In this document: positions 55,479-64,000 of the stretch, one piece after another
How positions within the stretch are numbered: position 1 is the stretch's first letter
Layout of the letters: each line of letters starts with the position of its first letter
Assembly (NCBI RefSeq): GCF_002287375.1
Contig: NZ_NPOA01000001.1
Location: forward strand, 124,001 to 188,000
Length of the DNA stretch: 64,000 bases
Direction: 5' to 3'
Source of the DNA: Virgibacillus profundi
GTDB taxonomy: Bacteria > Bacillota > Bacilli > Bacillales > Amphibacillaceae
Program-made: the position numbers and the translations under genes
Notes under the pieces: generated by a model
What the model saw: the letters and a program-made list of their open reading frames with translations, nothing else
The model's database searches: none
Told to the model about the DNA's origin: nothing

Positions 55479-58400
55479 CTAATTCGAAAACTCCACTAAA
55501 AATGTTTTGATTTCATATGGTTTCAATGTAAAAGCAATGCTGTTTTCATAAACCTCATCAGTTTCCGGTCGTTCCATCAGATCACATTCCTGCCAGGATT
55601 TTATAGTGAAGTCACTGCCTATTTCAGCATTTGTCCGCTTCCCTTCAAATTCATGTACCCTGACAACGGCCTTGTCTCCGTACTCAGCCTTCTTCACTGC
55701 ATCAATCATAATATTGGAAGCATTCATATGAAGCATTGACAATTTATCAGCAGCTGCGCTTCCCTCCGTATATGTTAGCGGGTTATTCAAGTACCAGGCT
55801 TCCTGAACAGTTTCACCTTCCACCCAACTGCCAGCATGTGGAAGCAGAGAATACGTGAATTCATGTTCTCCCTGGTCTGCCCATGGATCAGGATGGATTG
55901 GCGATTTCAGCAGGGATAATCTTATTACATTATCCTTGATATCATAACCATATTTACAATCATTCAGGAGACTTACTCCATAGCCACCTTCTGATAGATC
56001 TGCCCACTGATGTCCGACACTTTCAAACCGCGCATAATCCCAGCTTGTATTCCAATGTGTCGGCCGCTTCACATTTCCATACTGAATATCATAAGTCGCT
56101 TCTGTCGACCTGATATCTACAGGAAAAGCTGCTTTTAGCAATCGTTGCTGTTCATGCCAGTCAATCTTTGTTTTAAAATCAATCCGGCGAGAATTTGCAT
56201 AGACCATCATATCCTGACTGATTACAGATTTTTCGTATTTCCAGCCGAATCGAATTACCGCTTGCAGGCTGCCATTTTCAATAAGTTCAACAGATTGCAA
56301 TGAAGTAACCTCTTCCATTTTCTGCTGGTAGAAAATATCAATGTCCCATGCATCAAACATCAATGGTTTATCTTCAAATACCTGTAATACATTGCCAAGG
56401 CTTCCTTCTGCAAGTACTTCCCGTTTATTTTCCCGGTCATAAATGCTCGTCAGCTGCCCTTTATCATTCCATTTAATATCATAAAACGGCGTCACCACAC
56501 TGTCTTCATTTAAACGGAAGCTATTCATTTCCTCATCGGCTGTTCCTGCTGGTTTAAACTGAATTGTCATGTATCCCATTGCGGGCATTTTTTCGACTTT
56601 TACATGCCAGCCAGCTTCACAGCGTTGTGCATTGAGACTTCTGCCATCAGCATCAACCCAGCTTCCTACATCTAAATCGGATTCTCCTGTGATAAAAAGC
56701 AGATCCTCACGTTCCCATGGCGCTGAATTAAATACTGTCCATGTATATGAATCTTTTTTCTGAACAAGTGATTCTGCAGCAGTATTCCAGGCTGCATTTC
56801 CCTGTCCCCTTGCTTCTTCATATTCCAGCTTCGCATCATCATATACTTCCTTAATAGAGGAACCTGGAATAATATCATGAAACTGATTCCTTAAAATCGT
56901 TTTCCAGCCACTTTTCAGCTCCGCATATGGATAACTTGTAAAATCCTGTTGTTTTGCACTGCTCAGTACATTTAGCCATTCACTTTCACGATAAAGCAAT
57001 TCCAGTTTACGGTTCATCCGCTTCATAAAGCTTTGTGATGTATAGGTGCCGCGGTGGAATTCCAGGTACAGCTCTCCATCCCAGGTGTGAACATACTCAT
57101 TCGTTTTATCAACGTTTTTATGCAGTTTGTCAAAATAGTCTCCTGCAGTGGAGGTTTTCACGTGAGGAAGCCCTGGAATTTTGTCAATCCTGCGACGCAT
57201 TTCTAGCATTTCACGATTGACCCCGCCGCCACCATCCCCATAACCATAGGAAAGCAGCAAATCCTGATTAATATTTTTGTCCTTATAGGCATCCCAGGAT
57301 TCCTTGACGACCTGTGGCGTCATGAAACCATTGTATGTATAGTATCTTGACTCGGGCCATGGTTCCGTAGTTGTAATAAAATGGGTTAAAATTTCGGAAC
57401 CATCAATTCCGCGCCATTTAAATGTGTCATGTGGCATGCGATTAAATTGACTCCAGCTGATCTTTGTTGTCATAAATGTTTTAATGCCCGATTTTCTTAA
57501 AATTTGCGGAAGTGCCCAGCTATATCCGAAAACATCCGGAAGCCAGAGATATTCACTTTCTTTATTAAATTCTTCACGCATAAAATTGTTTCCAAGCAGC
57601 AGCTGGCGGACTAAGGATTCGCCTGAAGGTATATTACAATCAGCCTCCAGCCACATACCACCCTCTATTTCCCAGCGGCCATCATTAATTCTTTGTTTCA
57701 TCTCATCATAGATTTCTGGATAATCCTCTTTGATATATTCATATAATTGCGGCTGACTTTGCAGAAAGAGGTATTCCGGATATTGTTCCATCAGCCTCAT
57801 TACCGTTGTAAAAGAACGTGCCGATTTTTCCCGGGTATGCTTGAGACGCCACAGCCAGGCAACATCAATATGTGTATGGCCTACTGCATGAAAAGTTACA
57901 GCATGACTTTTTTCCATGCTGTTAAGTTCGTTTTCCAGATAATCCCCAGCTTCATGTATAGATTCATAGAATTGCTCAGAACCTGGATTCAGCCAGTTAA
58001 TGAGATTCATTGATTGATTGAGAGCCTTCAGCAGCATATGTCTCTCTGGTTGGTTATCCTGCAGTACCATAATACTTTCAAGTACGGCTTTGGCATTATA
58101 ATAAAAATTATCTGCCGCTTCATCCAGCCAGGCAATCTTTGCATATTGCAGCTTATATTCCTGAATAGCAGGCTTTCCCCCGCCTTCAAGGCCTGTCCAT
58201 AATCTGAAATCAAGCGTTGCTGTTTTTCCTGCTTGATCTCCCGAAAGAAAAACCTCTTTATGATTGGAGTCCACCCCTTGATAGGGTTTCCCATTTAAAA
58301 ATAATAGAGATTCAAATCCCGAGTTATTTCCACCGCCAGTATTTCCAAAGTCAAACAAGCCAACAATTTTCCTGCCTGTCCATTCAGCCGGGATTTCCGC

Positions 58401-58616
58401 TTTCGCTGACATCCAGACATAGAGGTCACGTCCCTCCCAGCGTTCACCAATGTTTATTTTCGGTGAATTACAAGTATTTTCAGGCGGGTATTCACCAATC
58501 TCCCCAGCTTCATCCTCAACAAAATACCACTCCTGTAATGGAGTGCTATCCCTGTAACGGTATCCGGACAGCTCATTTATTCTGCCTTTTATCTTATCCT
58601 CAGTCAGAAACATCAT
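55479..58616 (-). CDS. Alpha-mannosidase, GH38 (long form)
   Basis: A 1045-residue GH38 alpha-mannosidase, same architecture as 19250: N-terminal beta domain, then HTHIDVAWLW (His249, Asp251) and LWLPDVFGYS with nucleophile Asp361; YGYGDGGGG and NQFHDIIPGSS follow. No signal peptide. It lies downstream of a solute-binding gene and its permeases, so the transporter probably delivers mannosides to it. Its paralogue at 19250 is also followed by the paralogous solute-binding gene (23284). Confidence 0.93.
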   Translation of the reverse strand: MMFLTEDKIKGRINELSGYRYRDSTPLQEWYFVEDEAGEIGEYPPENTCNSPKINIGERWEGRDLYVWMSAKAEIPAEWTGRKIVGLFDFGNTGGGNNSGFESLLFLNGKPYQGVDSNHKEVFLSGDQAGKTATLDFRLWTGLEGGGKPAIQEYKLQYAKIAWLDEAADNFYYNAKAVLESIMVLQDNQPERHMLLKALNQSMNLINWLNPGSEQFYESIHEAGDYLENELNSMEKSHAVTFHAVGHTHIDVAWLWRLKHTREKSARSFTTVMRLMEQYPEYLFLQSQPQLYEYIKEDYPEIYDEMKQRINDGRWEIEGGMWLEADCNIPSGESLVRQLLLGNNFMREEFNKESEYLWLPDVFGYSWALPQILRKSGIKTFMTTKISWSQFNRMPHDTFKWRGIDGSEILTHFITTTEPWPESRYYTYNGFMTPQVVKESWDAYKDKNINQDLLLSYGYGDGGGGVNREMLEMRRRIDKIPGLPHVKTSTAGDYFDKLHKNVDKTNEYVHTWDGELYLEFHRGTYTSQSFMKRMNRKLELLYRESEWLNVLSSAKQQDFTSYPYAELKSGWKTILRNQFHDIIPGSSIKEVYDDAKLEYEEARGQGNAAWNTAAESLVQKKDSYTWTVFNSAPWEREDLLFITGESDLDVGSWVDADGRSLNAQRCEAGWHVKVEKMPAMGYMTIQFKPAGTADEEMNSFRLNEDSVVTPFYDIKWNDKGQLTSIYDRENKREVLAEGSLGNVLQVFEDKPLMFDAWDIDIFYQQKMEEVTSLQSVELIENGSLQAVIRFGWKYEKSVISQDMMVYANSRRIDFKTKIDWHEQQRLLKAAFPVDIRSTEATYDIQYGNVKRPTHWNTSWDYARFESVGHQWADLSEGGYGVSLLNDCKYGYDIKDNVIRLSLLKSPIHPDPWADQGEHEFTYSLLPHAGSWVEGETVQEAWYLNNPLTYTEGSAAADKLSMLHMNASNIMIDAVKKAEYGDKAVVRVHEFEGKRTNAEIGSDFTIKSWQECDLMERPETDEVYENSIAFTLKPYEIKTFLVEFSN

Positions 58617-58644
58617 TTACAGCCACCTTTATCTCTATCTGATT

Positions 58645-58689
58645 GAAGGCCCGTATGTATTCTCCTATTCAAGGGACATACGAGCCTTC
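58645..58689 (-). other. Intergenic hairpin between solute-binding and GH38 genes
   Basis: GAAGGCCCGTATGT pairs with ACATACGAGCCTTC (imperfect at the centre). There is no T run on the minus strand; such hairpins after binding-protein genes often stabilise the upstream message so that more binding protein than enzyme is made. Confidence 0.5.
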
Positions 58690-58711
58690 TCCATTTAAAA
58701 TTTATTGCTTT

Positions 58712-60310
58712 TTAGCTTTCAGCCCAGCGGTCATAAGCATCTTGATGGACTTGAATATAATCTTCAATCTTCATGTTTTTAATTGTTTCCACATATTTGT
58801 CCCAGTTGGATAATGGTTCTACACCAGTGATAAATTTAGCTTCCATTTGTTCTACATAGGATTCCAGATCAACCTCAATGGAATTAATATTATCCTGTTC
58901 TTCCCCAGTTAAATAAACAAGCGGGAATGGAACTTCTGCATAGGGAATAATTCTTTCCTCTGTTTCAGTTTCGATAAACTTCTCGAATTCTGATTGCTCT
59001 TTACCTTCAATCGGACCACTTAAAGTCGGTGTGGAAATTCCATAATCCGGTGTCAATGTGCCGCGATGGTCCTCTGAGCTTTCAAATTGCTCCGGTGTAT
59101 CAAGGTATACTCTTTCCCCGTCCTGTTCTTCCCACAGATGGCCTTCCGGACCTTCATTTAGGAACTGGAAGCCTTCCTGTGAATAAAAATAATCTATCCA
59201 GCGAATGGTCGCTTCAGGACTAGGGTTTCCTTTTGTGATCGAGAATGTACCTCTTGTAATTCCTGGATTAAGCGGAATTACTGCCTCATCGGAAACAGGA
59301 CTTGTTAACGGCTGATACATTGGGTTGTTTAATGCCTCTTCTTCTGTTTCACCAGTTGTAAAGAATGAGTACCAATCTGAAAATACCCCAACACGATTGG
59401 CCTGTCCTTTCGCCTTTTTCTGTTCATCCGATTGGGAGAATGTCTCCGGATCCAGAAGTTTTTCTTCATAAAGCTTATTCATATAAGTTAAATATTCTTT
59501 GTAGTTTTCTGTGATTGGCGCATATCTTATTTCTCCGTCAATTTCCTCAATACCCCATTCTTTCATTCCAAAAGCACCAAGCAGCCATGAACGAATACTG
59601 TTCATTTTAACATCAACTAGTGGAATCTCATCAGCTTCCCCATTGCCATTTGGATCTTCTGTTTTAAACCTTACAAGCAGGTCATAAAATTCTTCGGTTG
59701 TCTTCGGAAGTTCTTCAACATTCAATGTATCAAGCCATTGTCCGTTATACCAGAGTGGACCTAAATACCAGTTGGATGTTGGGCCATCTGCAATTCTTGG
59801 CAGTGAATAAATGTGTCCATCTACGGTAGTGATTGATTTTTTGATATCAGGATTTTCATCCAATACTTTTTGAAGATTAGGAGCATGCTCAGCAATTAGG
59901 TCCTCCAATGGGAGTAATACTCCCTGCTGTCCATAATCCACTTCCATTGCTGGAGTCAGATTAGTCGTTCCCGCACCATAAATGATATCAGCAACATCTC
60001 CACTGGCAAATGCCAGGTTCAGTTTTGTCTGGAAATCACTTAATGGTGGTGTGGTGTAAGTCATATTAATATTTGTCATTTCTGAGTATTCCTGCATTGT
60101 CGGCATATCTTCCCATTCTGCCATACCAGTTCCAGGTGCCATTAAAGATAGCTCAATTTCCTCATCTACGATTGGAAAACCTTCCTCATTTACTTCAACA
60201 TTAGCAGCTGCAGAGGAATCTTTATCACTTTCCTCATCACCAGAACTGCAGGCTGTAAGCATCGCAATAGCGATCAGAGCGATCATCCATAAAAGTAACC
60301 CTTTTTTCAT
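58712..60310 (-). CDS. Family 1 solute-binding lipoprotein (sugar ABC transporter)
   Basis: A 532-residue lipoprotein with lipobox LTAC (Cys21), close paralogue of 23284. It is the only binding protein in the window in an intact operon with two permease genes (order LplB-type, YtcP-type, binding protein, GH38). Tail YVEQMEAKFITGVEPLSNWD as in the paralogue. AAGGGG precedes the ATG. Confidence 0.92.
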   Translation of the reverse strand: MKKGLLLWMIALIAIAMLTACSSGDEESDKDSSAAANVEVNEEGFPIVDEEIELSLMAPGTGMAEWEDMPTMQEYSEMTNINMTYTTPPLSDFQTKLNLAFASGDVADIIYGAGTTNLTPAMEVDYGQQGVLLPLEDLIAEHAPNLQKVLDENPDIKKSITTVDGHIYSLPRIADGPTSNWYLGPLWYNGQWLDTLNVEELPKTTEEFYDLLVRFKTEDPNGNGEADEIPLVDVKMNSIRSWLLGAFGMKEWGIEEIDGEIRYAPITENYKEYLTYMNKLYEEKLLDPETFSQSDEQKKAKGQANRVGVFSDWYSFFTTGETEEEALNNPMYQPLTSPVSDEAVIPLNPGITRGTFSITKGNPSPEATIRWIDYFYSQEGFQFLNEGPEGHLWEEQDGERVYLDTPEQFESSEDHRGTLTPDYGISTPTLSGPIEGKEQSEFEKFIETETEERIIPYAEVPFPLVYLTGEEQDNINSIEVDLESYVEQMEAKFITGVEPLSNWDKYVETIKNMKIEDYIQVHQDAYDRWAES

Positions 60311-60416
60311 TTTGTATATCCCCTTTCAAATTTTATAATTGCTCAAAAAGTAGTATTTTCCAGATTGAACTGTAATAATATTCAACCACCTCCCTTACTA
60401 TTACAAATGTAATTTT

Positions 60417-61322
60417 CTACCCTTTCAACGAACCAATCATTACACCTTTAACAAAATACCTTTGCAGGAATGGATAAGCTATAATTATCGGCAATGTCGA
60501 TACAATCATGACACCATATTTGATAATTGCGGCAAGCTGCTGTTTACTGTGCATTGCCTCAGCCATACTTCCTGTAATATTTGTATTCTGGGATGACATT
60601 TCCTGTAAAACTAGTATTTCTCTTAATACCAGTTGTAATGGATACATTTCTTTATCTGATAGGTAAATCAATGCATTGAAATATCCATTCCAGTGGCCAA
60701 CTCCGTAAAACAGGGCCATAACCGCAATAATCGGTGCTGACAGTGGCAGGATGATTTTCATAAACATTTTAAAATTGGATGCGCCATCAATAATGGCAGC
60801 TTCTTCTAATCCCTTTGGTATCGTTGCCTGGAAAAAAACACGGGCAATAATGATATTCCATACTGCAGCAGCATTTGGTAAAACCATTGCCCAGATTGTA
60901 TCAATAAGGCCGAGGCTTTTTACCACTAAATATGTCGGGATCAACCCACCACTAAAGAACATGGTTAATACGAACATGCCGGTGAAGAAGCTTCTCCCGT
61001 AAAAGTCTTTTCTGGCTAACGCGTAAGCTGCGGGAATGGTAACCCCGAGGTTTATAAGTGTTCCTAATGCTGTGTAAAAAATAGTATTAAGATACCCTCT
61101 CCAGATATCATCATTTTGAAAAATCATTTTATACCCTTCAAATGTTACATCCACTGGCCAAAGCCACATTTTCCCAGAATTTACTGCTGCTGGATTACTG
61201 ATTGATGCACTGACTATATAAATTAACGGATACAGTACAACCATTAATGCTGCAGTAAGGAATAGAAATATAAAGACTTTGAAAACTTTGTCTGCTCTGG
61301 TATCTTTTATCGCTGTATTCAT
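60417..61322 (-). CDS. Carbohydrate ABC transporter permease (YtcP/LplC type)
   Basis: A 301-residue membrane protein with about six transmembrane segments (FIFLFLTAALMVVLYPLIYI first). The EAA loop is seen at GLEEAAIIDGASNFKMFMKI, where the ATPase binds. The frame opens at 61370 inside the other permease gene, but AAGGAGGG 7 bases before ATG 61322 (MNTAIKDTRADK) fixes the start. No ATPase gene is nearby. The decayed sequence at 22980-23191 is a paralogue. Confidence 0.92.
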   Translation of the reverse strand: MNTAIKDTRADKVFKVFIFLFLTAALMVVLYPLIYIVSASISNPAAVNSGKMWLWPVDVTFEGYKMIFQNDDIWRGYLNTIFYTALGTLINLGVTIPAAYALARKDFYGRSFFTGMFVLTMFFSGGLIPTYLVVKSLGLIDTIWAMVLPNAAAVWNIIIARVFFQATIPKGLEEAAIIDGASNFKMFMKIILPLSAPIIAVMALFYGVGHWNGYFNALIYLSDKEMYPLQLVLREILVLQEMSSQNTNITGSMAEAMHSKQQLAAIIKYGVMIVSTLPIIIAYPFLQRYFVKGVMIGSLKG

Positions 61323-61335
61323 TTCTTTTCCCTCC

Positions 61336-62346
61336 TTACCATAGACTTGTTTCGCTTGTTTTCTTAGCAATCTGGTTAACAGCTATCAGTAAAATTGCAT
61401 TTATCACAGCATTAAACAGACCAACTGCGGCTGCAAAGCTATACTGCGCATCAAGTAAGCCAGCCTGATAAACGAATGTTGCGATAACGTTTGAAGACTC
61501 AAGGTTAAGCGGGTTTTGAAGAAGTAAAATCTTTTCAAAGCCCATTGCCATGATGTTACCGACGTTCATTATTAATAAAATAACAATTGTAGGTACTATC
61601 GCAGGAATATTTATGTGCCAAATACGCTGAAAACGTGATGCACCGTCTACAATTGCTGCTTCATGATGCTGTGGATCGACACCAGCAAGAGCAGCAAGGT
61701 AAATAATAGTTCCCCAACCAGTACTTTGCCATACGCCCGACAGGACATATACCGTTTTAAACCAGGCGGGATCACTCATAAAGGCAATCGGTTCAAATCC
61801 CAGGAATTGAAGAAAGTGATTTACCATACCTGTTGCCGGCGATAGGAATGCAATAATCATACCAGCCATTACAACAACGGATATAAAGTGTGGTGCATAG
61901 GTAACTGTTTGTACTGTGCGTTTATATAAGCCATCTTTCGCCTCATTTAATGCCAATGCCAGAATAATCGGCAGAGGGAAACCAACGACTAGCTCATAAA
62001 CACTGATTCCGAGTGTATTCGTAATTAAATCCCAAAAATAATAGGAATCAAAGAATCGGGTGAAATGCTCGAAGCCAACCCACTCACTTCCGAAAATACC
62101 CAGTGTTGGAATGAAATCTTTAAATGCAATTTGAACCCCGTACATTGGAATATAATGAAAGATAAAAAAGTACAAAAATGCTGGCAATACGAATATGTAA
62201 AGCTGCCAGTTTTGCAGGATCTTTCTGTTTTTGCGTTTCTTTGGTGGTTTCTGCTGCTTTAAACCAGCATTCGTTTGCTTCATTTGTTTGGAATCATGTA
62301 TAGGTTCCTCATTTTTCGTCGGGGAAGTTGCTGTATCTGAAGCCAT
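61336..62346 (-). CDS. Carbohydrate ABC transporter permease (LplB type)
   Basis: A 336-residue membrane protein: basic N-terminus (KQQKPPKKRKNRK), then LYIFVLPAFLYFFIFHYIP as the first membrane span and the EAA loop at HHEAAIVDGASRFQRIWHI. It pairs with the downstream permease, 13 bases away. AAGGAGGG lies 7 bases before ATG 62346. First gene of the transport operon. Confidence 0.92.
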   Translation of the reverse strand: MASDTATSPTKNEEPIHDSKQMKQTNAGLKQQKPPKKRKNRKILQNWQLYIFVLPAFLYFFIFHYIPMYGVQIAFKDFIPTLGIFGSEWVGFEHFTRFFDSYYFWDLITNTLGISVYELVVGFPLPIILALALNEAKDGLYKRTVQTVTYAPHFISVVVMAGMIIAFLSPATGMVNHFLQFLGFEPIAFMSDPAWFKTVYVLSGVWQSTGWGTIIYLAALAGVDPQHHEAAIVDGASRFQRIWHINIPAIVPTIVILLIMNVGNIMAMGFEKILLLQNPLNLESSNVIATFVYQAGLLDAQYSFAAAVGLFNAVINAILLIAVNQIAKKTSETSLW

Positions 62347-62370
62347 CCATTATCCCTCCTTATGTTTTTA

Positions 62371-62384
62371 TGAAACTGCTTACA
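62371..62384. promoter_or_regulatory. cre-like site upstream of the transport operon
   Basis: On the minus strand TGTAAGCAGTTTCA fits the CcpA consensus except that the core CG reads CA. It is 25 bases before the LplB-type gene start. Could also be a site for another LacI-family protein. Confidence 0.4.
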
Positions 62385-62599
62385 TATTAGCCTTTTCAGA
62401 ATACTAGTTCAATATGTTGTTTCTGGCTGGGCTTGTCATCATAAAGAACAAAATGGGGGTTCAGGCTTATAATGTAAGGGGATTCATTCATCCAAATATG
62501 TTAAAATTGTTAAACTATGTATACCTTTACATTCCCTTTACAAAGGGGGCTTTGCATCAATGCATTTAGCCCTCATCTGTTAATTCATATAGACTCTTT

Positions 62600-63118
62600 T
62601 CGTAAACTTTGGGACTGCCCACTGCTTACCCCATCGAAACCATTTGTTGCTTTTTTAATCTTCGTAGTTTCTATAAACTGCGATGTAAGCGCTAGGTTGC
62701 TTTCCGCGGGCACGGCTTCAGCCTCCTCGAGAAACCCACTCTGCGGGGTCTTCAGACACGTGCTGTTCCCGCAGGAGTCAACGGTCCTCCGCTCCAAACA
62801 ACCGCCAAGTAAGCGGATAGCAAATGTTTCTATCATCAAGAAGTAAATTACTTTTTGAAGTTAAAGGCACCGTCCCAGCGGAGGAAATACACGGAGACTC
62901 CTGCGGGAAAGCGAAGACGATGAGACCCCGCAACGAGCGTTCTTTGTGAGTGAGGAGGCTCATCGCGAGCCCGCGGAAAGCGTAGTGTATTTCCGGAGCG
63001 ATTCTTGCTCTCAACCAGCGTTTGCAAATGATTTTTCACTATGTCGCACTTTATATCGACTACGGCGCAGATAACATTAAGTCACTTCGGTGGGACGAGC
63101 AGTACGTAGTCCCAATAT
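62600..63118 (+). repeat. Composite palindromic repeat, block 6 of 6
   Basis: A element minus (62691-62793; left arm partly deleted, right arm CAACGGTCC) then B element plus (62879-63000; arms GGAAATACAC/GTGTATTTCC). GGGACTGCCCACTGC at the left and GCAGTACGTAGTCCCA at the right close it. Same orientation as blocks 1 and 5. Lies between the transport operon promoter and the AraC gene; the rest of 62385-62599 shows nothing I can name. Confidence 0.85.
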
Positions 63119-63135
63119 ATGCGAAAATAGCCTTC

Positions 63136-63176
63136 ATCAAAAAAACCATGATAGCGCATCTCATGGTCTTTTTGAT
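63136..63176 (-). terminator. Terminator of the AraC-type gene
   Basis: Stem ATCAAAAAAACCATGA with TCATGGTCTTTTTGAT (one mismatch), overlapping the end of the minus-strand gene. Confidence 0.8.
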
Positions 63177-63177
63177 A

Positions 63178-64000
63178 TTATTTATTTAGTTTTCTATATT
63201 GTCCCGGCGTTACTCCCACCAGATTTTTGAACTTGCGGGTAAAGTTTGCCACATCCTTATAACCGACCTCAACGACAATATCCTTGATAGGCTGATCCGT
63301 TTCTTTTAACAGCCTCTTCACCTCATTCATACGAAGATCCTGTACATATTGGGTAAAGGTTGTACCGGTCTGTTCTTTAAAAAATCGACTGAGATATGAT
63401 ACGGAAAGCTGGAACTTCAATGCGACACTTTCCAGTGAGAGATCATACAGCTTATAGCTGGCTTTAATGTAATCCAAAATATCATTTCGCATCTTATCAT
63501 TATGACTCTCTTTTTTACTATCAACCTCTTTACACACATCCATGACAATCGTTTGCAGCTGCTGATGCAATTGTTCAATTGAATTAAAATCTGCAATCCG
63601 GTTCAAATCACTGATATGTTTTCCCTGTCCCATCTCCGTTACGGTTTTAACAATTGTATTGATAATATCAAAGCAAATAATTTTTGAAACCTGAATGGAT
63701 GGCTCTCTCTCAACAAGTGCTGCAAACATACTTTGCAATGTCTCTGCGGCTACAGTCTCGTCCCCTTGCTTTAGGCTTTGGACAAGTTTCATTTGATCCT
63801 CTTCCGGGTACCCTAGGGATTGCTCTGATTGTGAACTTAATTCCTCAATATAGATGATGCTTCCTTCAGGATTTATAAATTTATATTCCATTGTCGCAAG
63901 TGCTTCGATATAGGATCGGTTAATCCGGTTTTTTTCATCATATAACCGCCCTACCCCAATTGTTGGATTAGAAAGTGATTTTTTTCGAATATACAATTGA
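63178..64000 (-). CDS. AraC/YesN-type regulator, N-terminus outside window
   Basis: The last 270-odd residues of a regulator. The C-terminal 100 residues form an AraC DNA-binding domain (LSLESVALKFQLSVSYLSRFFKE and IKDIVVEVGYKDVANFTRKFKN). The visible N-terminal part (PTIGVGRLYDEKNRINRSYIEAL) resembles the middle region of large membrane-bound AraC regulators that sense sugars, so the ATG near 63996 is probably internal and the gene continues past the edge. It lies upstream of the transport operon on the same strand and is its likely regulator. Confidence 0.85.
   Translation of the reverse strand, partial: QLYIRKKSLSNPTIGVGRLYDEKNRINRSYIEALATMEYKFINPEGSIIYIEELSSQSEQSLGYPEEDQMKLVQSLKQGDETVAAETLQSMFAALVEREPSIQVSKIICFDIINTIVKTVTEMGQGKHISDLNRIADFNSIEQLHQQLQTIVMDVCKEVDSKKESHNDKMRNDILDYIKASYKLYDLSLESVALKFQLSVSYLSRFFKEQTGTTFTQYVQDLRMNEVKRLLKETDQPIKDIVVEVGYKDVANFTRKFKNLVGVTPGQYRKLNK

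Noticed and set aside
29156-63118. CRISPR array or insertion sequence as explanation for the repeats
   Set aside because: There are no short regularly spaced repeats with unique spacers, no cas genes, no transposase ORF and no target-site duplications that I could recognise.

Overview
The window looks like part of the chromosome of a low-GC Gram-positive bacterium of the Bacillaceae, probably a marine, halophilic or plant/animal-associated relative of Oceanobacillus, Virgibacillus or Gracilibacillus. The genus is an inference; the signs are strong AGGAGG-type ribosome binding sites, frequent TTG/GTG starts, lipoprotein solute-binding proteins, CcpA-like sites and many paralogous LplA/LplB/YtcP transport genes. 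No rRNA, tRNA, CRISPR array, intact insertion sequence or phage gene was seen. Almost the whole window is one large carbohydrate-utilisation region.

Left part (1-9.2 kb): two sulfatases (one cut by the window edge), a secreted GH16 glycanase with discoidin and C-terminal accessory domains, and a four-gene operon (amidohydrolase, DgaE-like PLP ammonia lyase, DgaF-like aldolase, sugar kinase) that would take a 2-amino sugar acid to pyruvate and glyceraldehyde-3-phosphate. From 9.2 to 15 kb: a hydroxypyruvate-isomerase-like TIM barrel, a sialidase, a solute-binding protein gene broken by one nonsense codon, and a Gfo/Idh/MocA oxidoreductase. From 15.3 to 22.4 kb: an operon of fucosidase GH29, beta-glycosidase GH3 and alpha-mannosidase GH38 with a LacI-type operator directly behind its -10 box. 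It is followed by decayed pieces of a xylulokinase and of an ABC permease, then two convergent solute-binding protein genes, a sulfatase and a TIM-barrel isomerase.

Right part (29-63 kb): six copies of a composite palindromic repeat divide a mostly minus-strand region into five cassettes. (1) Two GH29 fucosidases and two SDR dehydrogenases. (2) A diketo-acid hydrolase, an enolase-superfamily dehydratase, a RbsD/FucU-type mutarotase, a lactonase, a LacI regulator, a solute-binding protein, an AraC regulator and an oxidoreductase/isomerase pair. (3) Two overlapping Gfo/Idh/MocA genes plus an isomerase. (4) GH20-like, asparaginase, GH125 and GH38. (5) GH38, solute-binding protein and the only intact permease pair. 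A further AraC-type regulator runs off the right edge.

How it fits together: few enzymes carry an export signal, so most degradation should occur inside the cell after import of oligosaccharides through lipoprotein binding proteins and an LplB/YtcP-type permease pair. No ATPase is present, so a shared MsmX-type ATPase elsewhere is expected. Sulfatases, sialidase, fucosidases, GH20, GH125 and GH38 together suggest fucosylated, sulfated, mannose-rich glycans, possibly glycoprotein N-glycans. Released L-fucose would be oxidised by a non-phosphorylating route (dehydrogenase, lactonase, dehydratase, dehydrogenase, hydrolase). The same 16-bp operator sits in front of both the fucosidase/mannosidase operon and the fucose-oxidation operon, tying them to the local LacI regulator. 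The least explained components are four Gfo/Idh/MocA oxidoreductases and three TIM-barrel isomerases, which may form an oxidation-based sugar-cleaving or epimerising system.
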